NCBI GenBank assembly: GCA_037893225.1
Contig: JAZGUH010000103.1
Location: 4,588,001-4,652,000 of the forward strand
DNA length: 64,000 bases
Reading direction: 5' to 3'
Source of the DNA: Hippasteria phrygiana
Lineage: Eukaryota > Echinodermata > Asteroidea > Valvatida > Goniasteridae
Part shown: positions 1 to 10,062 of the stretch, one piece after another
Numbering within the stretch: position 1 is the first letter of the stretch
Layout: each line of letters starts with the position of its first letter
Notes under the pieces: model-generated
Database searches by the model: none
What the model was told of the DNA's origin: nothing
Seen by the model: only the letters and a program-made list of their open reading frames with translations
Position numbers and translations under genes: made by a program

Positions 1-186
1 AGCGTTAGAACTCTTCGAGAAAATTCAAAACTCGCAACAAATTTCTTCCCATGAACACTGTGTGCGTTCTCCCGTTTACTGTATTGTAACTGTTTAACGT
101 TTGCCACATTTTCAGATGAACGCCCCTCCTTTCCCTGTTCATAATTGAATGGGATATTGACCAAATACAGCAATTTTCACACGTAT
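1..186 (+). repeat. partial monomer at left edge
   Basis: The window opens at monomer position 49 and runs to the next GGGTAGCTTA. The base pattern, with AAAACTCGCAAC and GAACACTGTG, is the same subtype that opens the units at 1639, 3979, 6319, 8659, 10063 and 12637. It therefore serves as the phase marker for zone A. The array clearly continues to the left of the window. Confidence 0.93.
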
Positions 187-420
187 GGGTAGCTTAGATC
201 TAGCGCAACAATTTGAGACCATCGCCAGCTTCACAGCGTTAGAACTCTTCGAGAAAATTCAAACCTCGCAACAAATTTCTTCCCGTGACCTCTGTGTGCG
301 TTCTCCCGTTTACTGCATTGTGACTGCTTAACGTTTGCCAAATTTTCAGAAGAACGCCCCTCCTTTCCCTGTTCATAATTGAATGGTATATTGACCAAAT
401 CCAGTATTGTTTACACGTAT
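187..420 (+). repeat. reference monomer, 234 bp (first complete copy)
   Basis: This is the first complete monomer when phased from GGGTAGCTTA; it holds 101 G+C of 234. Reading all copies by eye, monomer positions 36-80, 101-140 and 167-195 are the most constant. They include CCATCGCCAGCTTCACAGCG, CTCTGTGTGCGTTCT and CGCCCCTCCTTTCCCTGTTC. Most diagnostic differences fall at positions 11-35 (GATATAG, GATCTAG, AATCTAG; TTTCAGACC, TTTGAGATC), 81-100 (CGCAACAAAT, CGCACCTAAT, CGCATCAAAT), 135-166 and 200-226. These variants define monomer subtypes whose order builds the HOR units. The next copy (421-654) differs at 13 positions. The choice of start is arbitrary. Confidence 0.93.
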
Positions 421-1638
421 GGGTAGCTTAGATATAGCGCAACAATTTCAGACCATCGCCAGCTTCATAGCGTGAGAACTCTTCGAGAAAATTCAAACCT
501 CGCACCTAATTTCTTCCCGTGAACTCTGTGTGCGTTCTCCCGTTTACTGCATTGTGACTGCTTAACGTTTGCCACATTTTCAGATGAACGCCCCTCCTTT
601 CCCTGTTCATAATTGAATGGGATATTGACCAAATCCAGCAATGTTCACACGTATAGGTAGCTTAAATCTAGCGCAACAAATTGAGCCCATCGCCAACTTC
701 ACAGCGTTAGAACTCTTCGAGAAAATTCAAACCTCGCAACAAATTTCTTCACATGAACTCTGTGTGCGTTCTCCCGTTTACTGCATTGTGACTGTTTAAC
801 GTTTGCCACATTTTCAGATGAACGCCCCTCCTTTCCCTGTTCATAATTGAATGGAATATTGACCAAATCCAGCAATTTTCACACGTATGGGTAGCTTAAA
901 TCTAGCGCAACAATTTGAGATCATCGCCAGCTTCACAGCGTTAGAACTCTTCGAGAAAATTCAAACCTCGCAACAAATTTCTTCCTGTGAACTCTGTGTG
1001 CGTTCTCCCGTTTACTGCATTGTGGCTGCTTAACGTTTGCCAAATTTTCAGAAGAACGCCCCTCCTTTCCCTGTTCGTAATTATATGGTATATTGACCAA
1101 ATCCAGTAATTTTCACACGTATGGGTAGCTTAGATATAGCGCAACAATTTCAGACCATCGCCAGCTTCACAGCGTTAGAACTCTTCGAGAAAATTCAAAC
1201 CTCGCACCTAATTTCTTCCCGTGAACTCTGTGTGCGTTCTTCCGTTTACTGCATTGTGACTGTTTAACGTTTGCCACATTTTGAGATGAACGCCCCTCCT
1301 TTCCCTGTTCATAATTGAATGGAATATTGACCAAATCCAGCAATTTTCACACGTATGGGTAGCTTAAATCTAGCGCAACAATTTGAGATCATCGCCAGCT
1401 TCACAGCGTTAGAACTCTTCGAGAAAATTCAAACCTCGCAACAAATTTCTTCCCATGAACTCTGTGTGCGTTCTCCCGTTTACTGCATTGTGGCTGCTTA
1501 AAGTTTGCCAAATTTTCAGATGAACGCCCCTCCTTTCCCTGTTCATAATTGAATGGTATATTGACCAAATCCAGTAATGTTTACACGTATGGGTAGCTTA
1601 GATATAGCGCAACAATTTCAGACCATCGCCAGCTTCAC

Positions 1639-3978
1639 AGCGTTAGAACTCTTCGAGAAAATTCAAAACTCGCAACAAATTTCTTCCCATGAACACTGTG
1701 TGCGTTCTCCCGTTTACTGTATTGTAACTGTTTAACGTTTGCCACATTTTCAGATGAACGCCCCTCCTTTCCCTGTTCATAATTGAATGGGATATTGACC
1801 AAATACAGCAATTTTCACACGTATGGGTAGCTTAGATCTAGCGCAACAATTTGAGACCATCGCCAGCTTCACAGCGTTAGAACTCTTCGAGAAAATTCAA
1901 ACCTCGCAACAAATTTCTTCCCGTGACCTCTGTGTGCGTTCTCCCGTTTACTGCATTGTGACTGCTTAACGTTTGCCAAATTTTCAGAAGAACGCCCCTC
2001 CTTTCCCTGTTCATAATTGAATGGTATATTGACCAAATCCAGTATTTTTTACACGTATGGGTAGCTTAGATCTAGCGCAACAATTTCAGACCATCGCCAG
2101 CTTCATAGCGTGAGAACTCTTCGAGAAAATTCAAACCTCGCACCTAATTTCTTCCCGTGAACTCTGTGTGCGTTCTCCCGTTTACTGCATTGTGACTGCT
2201 TAACGTTTGCCACATTTTCAGATGAACGCCCCTCCTTTCCCTGTTCATAATTGAATGGGATATTGACCAAATCCAGCAATGTTCACACGTATGGGTAGCT
2301 TAAATCTAGCGCAACAAATTGAGCCCATCGCCAACTTCACAGCGTTAGAACTCTTCGAGAAAATTCAAACCTCGCAACAAATTTCTTCACATGAACTCTG
2401 TGTGCGTTCTCCCGTTTACTGCATTGTGGCTGCTTAACGTTTTCCACATTTTCAGATGAACGCCCCTCCTTTCCCTGTTCATAATTGAATGGTATATTGA
2501 CCAAATCCAGTAATTTTTACACGTATGGGTAGCTTAGATATAGCGCAACAATTTCAGACCATCGCCAGCTTCACAGCGTTAGAACTCTTCGAGAAAATTC
2601 AAACCTCGCAACAAATTTCTTCACATGAACTCTGTGTGCGTTCTCCCGTTTACTGCATTGTGGCTGCTTAACGTTTTCCACATTTTCAGATGAACGCCCC
2701 TCCTTTCCCTGTTCATAATTGAATGGTATATTGACCAAATCCAGTAATTTTTACACGTATGGGTAGCTTAGATATAGCGCAACAATTTCAGACCATCGCC
2801 AGCTTCACAGCGTTAGAACTCTTCGAGAAAATTCAAACCTCGCAACAAATTTCTTTCTGTGAACTCTGTGTGCGTTCTTCCGTTTACTGCATTGTGGCTG
2901 CTTAACGTTTGCCAAATTTTCAGAAGAACGCCCCTCCTTTCCCTGTTCATAATTGAATGGGATATTGACCAAATCCAGTAATTTTCACACGTATGGGTAG
3001 CTTAGATATAGCGCAACAATTTCAGACCATCGCCAGCTTCACAGCGTTAGAACTCTTCTAGAAAATTCAAACCTCGCACCTAATTTCTTCCCGTGAACTC
3101 TGTGTGCGTTCTTCCGTTTACTGCATTGTGACTGTTTAACGTTTGCCACATTTTCAGATGAACGCCCCTCCTTTCCCTGTTCATAATTGAATGGAATATT
3201 GACCAAATCCAGCAATTTTCACACGTATGGGTAGCTTAAATCTAGCGCAACAATTTGAGATCATCGCCAGCTTCACAGCGTTAGAACTCTTCGAGAAAAT
3301 TCAAACCTCGCAACAAATTTCTTCCTGTGAACTCTGTGTGCGTTCTCCCGTTTACTGCATTGTGGCTGCTTAACGTTTGCCAAATTTTCAGAAGAACGCC
3401 CCTCCTTTCCCTGTTCATAATTATATGGTATATTGACCAAATCCAGTAATTTTCACACGTATGGGTAGCTTAGATATAGCGCAACAATTTCAGACCATCG
3501 CCAGCTTCACAGCGTTAGAACTCTTCGAGAAAATTCAAACCTCGCACCTAATTTCTTCCCGTGAACTCTGTGTGCGTTCTTCCGTTTACTGCATTGTGAC
3601 TGTTTAACGTTTGCCACATTTTGAGATGAACGCCCCTCCTTTCCCTGTTCATAATTGAATGGAATATTGACCAAATCCAGCAATTTTCACACGTATGGGT
3701 AGCTTAAATCTAGCGCAACAATTTGAGATCATCGCCAGCTTCACAGCGTTAGAACTCTTCGAGAAAATTCAAACCTCGCAACAAATTTCTTCCCATGAAC
3801 TCTGTGTGCGTTCTCCCGTTTACTGCATTGTGGCTGCTTAAAGTTTGCCAAATTTTCAGATGAACGCCCCTCCTTTCCCTGTTCATAATTGAATGGTATA
3901 TTGACCAAATCCAGTAATGTTTACACGTATGGGTAGCTTAGATATAGCGCAACAATTTCAGACCATCGCCAGCTTCAC
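1639..3978 (+). repeat. 10-monomer HOR unit, 2340 bp (zone A, type copy)
   Basis: This is a complete 10-monomer unit, beginning with the AAAACTCGCAAC / GAACACTGTG subtype. Compared line by line with 3979-6318 I find only two differences (T/G near 2726 and C/T near 3334), so the copies are about 99.9% identical although monomers inside the unit differ by several percent. Subtype markers in order include GACCTCTGTG (1926), the CATAGCGTGAGAAC monomer (2105), CAAATTGAGCCC (2312), GTTTTCCAC (2439 and 2673) and CTTCTAGAAAA (3055). There are no length changes. Confidence 0.9.
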
Positions 3979-6318
3979 AGCGTTAGAACTCTTCGAGAAA
4001 ATTCAAAACTCGCAACAAATTTCTTCCCATGAACACTGTGTGCGTTCTCCCGTTTACTGTATTGTAACTGTTTAACGTTTGCCACATTTTCAGATGAACG
4101 CCCCTCCTTTCCCTGTTCATAATTGAATGGGATATTGACCAAATACAGCAATTTTCACACGTATGGGTAGCTTAGATCTAGCGCAACAATTTGAGACCAT
4201 CGCCAGCTTCACAGCGTTAGAACTCTTCGAGAAAATTCAAACCTCGCAACAAATTTCTTCCCGTGACCTCTGTGTGCGTTCTCCCGTTTACTGCATTGTG
4301 ACTGCTTAACGTTTGCCAAATTTTCAGAAGAACGCCCCTCCTTTCCCTGTTCATAATTGAATGGTATATTGACCAAATCCAGTATTTTTTACACGTATGG
4401 GTAGCTTAGATCTAGCGCAACAATTTCAGACCATCGCCAGCTTCATAGCGTGAGAACTCTTCGAGAAAATTCAAACCTCGCACCTAATTTCTTCCCGTGA
4501 ACTCTGTGTGCGTTCTCCCGTTTACTGCATTGTGACTGCTTAACGTTTGCCACATTTTCAGATGAACGCCCCTCCTTTCCCTGTTCATAATTGAATGGGA
4601 TATTGACCAAATCCAGCAATGTTCACACGTATGGGTAGCTTAAATCTAGCGCAACAAATTGAGCCCATCGCCAACTTCACAGCGTTAGAACTCTTCGAGA
4701 AAATTCAAACCTCGCAACAAATTTCTTCACATGAACTCTGTGTGCGTTCTCCCGTTTACTGCATTGTGGCTGCTTAACGTTTTCCACATTTTCAGATGAA
4801 CGCCCCTCCTTTCCCTGTTCATAATTGAATGGTATATTGACCAAATCCAGTAATTTTTACACGTATGGGTAGCTTAGATATAGCGCAACAATTTCAGACC
4901 ATCGCCAGCTTCACAGCGTTAGAACTCTTCGAGAAAATTCAAACCTCGCAACAAATTTCTTCACATGAACTCTGTGTGCGTTCTCCCGTTTACTGCATTG
5001 TGGCTGCTTAACGTTTTCCACATTTTCAGATGAACGCCCCTCCTTTCCCTGTTCATAATTGAATGGGATATTGACCAAATCCAGTAATTTTTACACGTAT
5101 GGGTAGCTTAGATATAGCGCAACAATTTCAGACCATCGCCAGCTTCACAGCGTTAGAACTCTTCGAGAAAATTCAAACCTCGCAACAAATTTCTTTCTGT
5201 GAACTCTGTGTGCGTTCTTCCGTTTACTGCATTGTGGCTGCTTAACGTTTGCCAAATTTTCAGAAGAACGCCCCTCCTTTCCCTGTTCATAATTGAATGG
5301 GATATTGACCAAATCCAGTAATTTTCACACGTATGGGTAGCTTAGATATAGCGCAACAATTTCAGACCATCGCCAGCTTCACAGCGTTAGAACTCTTCTA
5401 GAAAATTCAAACCTCGCACCTAATTTCTTCCCGTGAACTCTGTGTGCGTTCTTCCGTTTACTGCATTGTGACTGTTTAACGTTTGCCACATTTTCAGATG
5501 AACGCCCCTCCTTTCCCTGTTCATAATTGAATGGAATATTGACCAAATCCAGCAATTTTCACACGTATGGGTAGCTTAAATCTAGCGCAACAATTTGAGA
5601 TCATCGCCAGCTTCACAGCGTTAGAACTCTTCGAGAAAATTCAAACCTCGCAACAAATTTCTTCCTGTGAACTTTGTGTGCGTTCTCCCGTTTACTGCAT
5701 TGTGGCTGCTTAACGTTTGCCAAATTTTCAGAAGAACGCCCCTCCTTTCCCTGTTCATAATTATATGGTATATTGACCAAATCCAGTAATTTTCACACGT
5801 ATGGGTAGCTTAGATATAGCGCAACAATTTCAGACCATCGCCAGCTTCACAGCGTTAGAACTCTTCGAGAAAATTCAAACCTCGCACCTAATTTCTTCCC
5901 GTGAACTCTGTGTGCGTTCTTCCGTTTACTGCATTGTGACTGTTTAACGTTTGCCACATTTTGAGATGAACGCCCCTCCTTTCCCTGTTCATAATTGAAT
6001 GGAATATTGACCAAATCCAGCAATTTTCACACGTATGGGTAGCTTAAATCTAGCGCAACAATTTGAGATCATCGCCAGCTTCACAGCGTTAGAACTCTTC
6101 GAGAAAATTCAAACCTCGCAACAAATTTCTTCCCATGAACTCTGTGTGCGTTCTCCCGTTTACTGCATTGTGGCTGCTTAAAGTTTGCCAAATTTTCAGA
6201 TGAACGCCCCTCCTTTCCCTGTTCATAATTGAATGGTATATTGACCAAATCCAGTAATGTTTACACGTATGGGTAGCTTAGATATAGCGCAACAATTTCA
6301 GACCATCGCCAGCTTCAC
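3979..6318 (+). repeat. 10-monomer HOR unit, 2340 bp (second tandem copy)
   Basis: This unit directly follows and repeats 1639-3978 with two observed substitutions: GAATGGGATA near 5066, and GAACTTTGTG near 5674. The second change recurs in later units at about 8012, 8948 and 9416, so it marks a sublineage that spread to the right within zone A. Confidence 0.9.
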
Positions 6319-8658
6319 AGCGTTAGAACTCTTCGAGAAAATTCAAAACTCGCAACAAATTTCTTCCCATGAACACTGTGTGCGTTCTCCCGTTTACTGC
6401 ATTGTGACTGCTTAACGTTTGCCAAATTTTCAGAAGAACGCCCCTCCTTTCCCTGTTCATAATTGAATGGTATATTGACCAAATCCAGTATTTTTTACAC
6501 GTATGGGTAGCTTAGATATAGCGCAAAAAATTCAGACCATCGCCAGCTTCACAGCGTTAGATCTCTTCGAGAAAAATCAAACCTCGCATCAAATTTCTTC
6601 CTGTGAACTCTGTGTGCGTTCTTCCGTTTACTGCATTGTGACTGCTTAACGTTTGCCACATTTTCAGATGAACGCCCCTCCTTTCCCTGTTCATAATTGA
6701 ATGGGATATTGACCAAATCTAGTAATTTTCACACGTATGGGTAGCTTAGATCTAGCGCAACAATTTCAGACCATCGCCAGCTTCATAGCGTGAGAACTCT
6801 TCGAGAAAATTCAAACCTCGCACCTAATTTCTTCCCGTGAACTCTGTGTGCGTTCTTCCGTTTACTGCATTGTGACTGTTTAACGTTTGCCACATTTTCA
6901 GATGAACGCCCCTCCTTTCCCTGTTCATAATTGAATGGGATATTGACCAAATCCAGCAATGTTCACACGTATGGGTAGCTTAAATCTAGCGCAACAAATT
7001 GAGCCCATCGCCAACTTCACAGCGTTAGAACTCTTCGAGAAAATTCAAACCTCGCAACAAATTTCTTCCCGTGAACTCTGTGTGCGTTCTCCCGTTTACT
7101 GCATTGTGACTGCTTAACGTTTGCCACATTTTCAGATGAACGCCCCTCCTTTCCCTGTTCATAATTGAATGGGATATTGACCAAATCCAGCAATGTTCAC
7201 ACGTATGGGTAGCTTAAATCTAGCGCAACAAATTGAGCCCATCGCCAACTTCACAGCGTTAGAACTCTTCGAGAAAATTCAAACCTCGCAACAAATTTCT
7301 TCACATGAACTCTGTGTGCGTTCTCCCGTTTACTGCATTGTGGCTGCTTAACGTTTGCCACATTTTCAGATGAACGCCCCTCCTTTCCCTGTTCATAATT
7401 GAATGGTATATTGACCAAATCCAGTAATTTTTACACGTATGGGTAGCTTAGATATAGCGCAACAATTTCAGACCATCGCCAGCTTCACAGCGTTAGAACT
7501 CTTCGAGAAAATTCAAACCTCGCAACAAATTTCTTTCTGTGAACTCTGTGTGCATTCTTCCGTTTACTGCATTGTGGCTGCTTAACGTTTGCCAAATTTT
7601 CAGAAGAACGCCCCTCCTTTCCCTGTTCATAATTGAATGGGATATTGACCAAATCCAGTAATTTTCACACGTATGGGTAGCTTAGATATAGCGCAACAAT
7701 TTCAGACCATCGCCAGCTTCACAGCGTTAGAACTCTTCTAGAAAATTCAAACCTCGCACCTAATTTCTTCCCGTGAACTCTGTGTGCGTTCTTCCGTTTA
7801 CTGCATTGTGACTGTTTAACGTTTGCCACATTTTCAGATGAACGCCCCTCCTTTCCCTGTTCATAATTGAATGGAATATTGACCAAATCCAGCAATTTTC
7901 ACACGTATGGGTAGCTTAAATCTAGCGCAACAATTTGAGATCATCGCCAGCTTCACAGCGTTAGAACTCTTCGAGAAAATTCAAACCTCGCAACAAATTT
8001 CTTCCTGTGAACTTTGTGTGCGTTCTCCCGTTTACTGCATTGTGGCTGCTTAACGTTTGCCAAATTTTCAGAAGAACGCCCCTCCTTTCCCTGTTCATAA
8101 TTATATGGTATATTGACCAAATCCAGTAATTTTCACACGTATGGGTAGCTTAGATATAGCGCAACAATTTCAGACCATCGCCAGCTTCACAGCGTTAGAA
8201 CTCTTCGAGAAAATTCAAACCTCGCACCTAATTTCTTCCCGTGAACTCTGTGTGCGTTCTTCCGTTTACTGCATTGTGACTGTTTAACGTTTGCCACATT
8301 TTCAGATGAACGCCCCTCCTTTCCCTGTTCATAATTGAATGGAATATTGACCAAATCCAGCAATTTTCACACGTATGGGTAGCTTAAATCTAGCGCAACA
8401 ATTTGAGATCATCGCCAGCTTCACAGCGTTAGAACTCTTCGAGAAAATTCAAACCTCGCAACAAATTTCTTCCCATGAACTCTGTGTGCGTTCTCCCGTT
8501 TACTGCATTGTGGCTCCTTAAAGTTTGCCAAATTTTCAGATGAACGCCCCTCCTTTCCCTGTTCATAATTGAATGGTATATTGACCAAATCCAGTAATGT
8601 TTACACGTATGGGTAGCTTAGATATAGCGCAACAATTTCAGACCATCGCCAGCTTCAC
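6319..8658 (+). repeat. 10-monomer HOR variant unit, 2340 bp
   Basis: The length equals the type unit but the composition differs. The last two-thirds (from about 7380) matches 5041-6318 at an offset of 2340. The stretch at about 6400-7380 carries other subtypes, including the ATCTCTTCGAGAAAAATC monomer (6561) and a duplicated CAAATTGAGCCC monomer (6992 and 7226). It matches 10063-12636 at an offset of 3744 before the switch at 6376-6399 and 3978 after it. It is therefore that 11-mer arrangement with one monomer removed. Confidence 0.85.
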
Positions 8659-10062
8659 AGCGTTAGAACTCTTCGAGAAAATTCAAAACTCGCAACAAAT
8701 TTCTTCCCATGAACACTGTGTGCGTTCTCCCGTTTACTGTATTGTAACTGTTTAACGTTTGCCACATTTTCTGATGAACGCCCCTCCTTTCCCTGTTCAT
8801 AATTGAATGGGATATTGACCAAATACAGCAATTTTCACACGTATGGGTAGCTTAGATCTAGCGCAACAATTTGAGACCATCGCCAGCTTCACAGCGTTAG
8901 AACTCTTCGAGAAAATTCAAACCTCGCAACAAATTTCTTCCTGTGAACTTTGTGTGCGTTCTCCCGTTTACTGCATTGTGGCTGCTTAACGTTTGCCAAA
9001 TTTTCAGAAGAACGCCCCTCCTTTCCCTGTTCATAATTATATCGTATATTGACCAAATCCAGTAATTTTCACACGTATGGGTAGCTTAGATATAGCGCAA
9101 CAATTTCAGACCATCGCCAGCTTCACAGCGTTAGAACTCTTCGAGAAAATTCAAACCTCGCACCTAATTTCTTCCCGTGAACTCTGTGTGCGTTCTTCCG
9201 TTTACTGCATTGTGACTGTTTAACGTTTGCCACATTTTCAGATGAACGCCCCTCCTTTCCCTGTTCATAATTGAATGGAATATTGACCAAATCCAGCAAT
9301 TTTCACACGTATGGGTAGCTTAAATCTAGAGCAACAATTTGAGATCATCGCCAGCTTCACAGCGTTAGAACTCTTCGAGAAAATTCAAACCTCGCAACAA
9401 ATTTCTTCCTGTGAACTTTGTGTGCGTTCTCCCGTTTACTGCATTGTGGCTGCTTAACGTTTGCCAAATTTTCAGAAGAACGCCCCTCCTTTCCCTGTTC
9501 ATAATTATATGGTATATTGACCAAATCCAGTAATTTTCACACGTATGGGTAGCTTAGATATAGCGCAACAATTTCAGACCATCGCCAGCTTCACAGCGTT
9601 AGAACTCTTCGAGAAAATTCAAACCTCGCACCTAATTTCTTCCCGTGAACTCTGTGTGCGTTCTTCCGTTTACTGCATTGTGACTGTTTAACGTTTGCCA
9701 CATTTTCAGATGAACGCCCCTCCTTTCCCTGTTCATAATTGAATGGAATATTGACCAAATCCAGCAATTTTCACACGTATGGGTAGCTTAAATCTAGCGC
9801 AACAATTTGAGATCATCGCCAGCTTCACAGCGTTAGAACTCTTCGAGAAAATTCAAACCTCGCAACAAATTTCTTCCCATGAACTCTGTGTGCGTTCTCC
9901 CGTTTACTGCATTGTGGCTCCTTAAAGTTTGCCAAATTTTCAGATGAACGCCCCTCCTTTCCCTGTTCATAATTGAATGGTATATTGACCAAATCCAGTA
10001 ATGTTTACACGTATGGGTAGCTTAGATATAGCGCAACAATTTCAGACCATCGCCAGCTTCAC
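8659..10062 (+). repeat. 6-monomer HOR derivative with a tandem dimer, 1404 bp
   Basis: The unit opens like the 10-mer, then jumps between about 8876 and 8941 to the monomer that normally comes several places later (TTCCTGTGAACTTTG). Inside it a two-monomer segment of 468 bp is repeated (about 8941-9408 and 9409-9876). Both it and its left neighbour carry the rare GGCTCCTTAAAG variant (8513 and 9917, 1404 bp apart), showing recent copying of this end. Confidence 0.82.

Larger units (their letters stand above)
1..1638 (+). repeat. 7-monomer HOR unit (10-mer with three monomers deleted)
   Basis: This block of exactly 7 x 234 bp matches the 10-mer at 1639-3978 at an offset of 1638 up to about 773. 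From 791 onward it matches at an offset of 2340. The switch lies between 774 and 790: the left side has CTCCCG as in monomer 4 of the 10-mer, and the right side has GTGACTGTTTAAC as in monomer 7. Three monomers have thus been lost in register. A few point differences from the later units exist (AGTATTG at 413; GTATAGG at 651; TTCGTAA at 1075). Confidence 0.85.

Noticed and set aside
335..352. 3' splice-site-like TTGCCACATTTTCAG before ATGAACG in many monomers
   Set aside because: A short pyrimidine stretch plus CAG is common by chance, there is no paired donor of quality in most monomers and no open exon follows.
3052..3062. Palindromes TTCTAGAA and TAGATCTA in some monomer types
   Set aside because: They are eight-base palindromes created by single substitutions, without conserved position-specific flanks. 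They are useful only as restriction-site markers.
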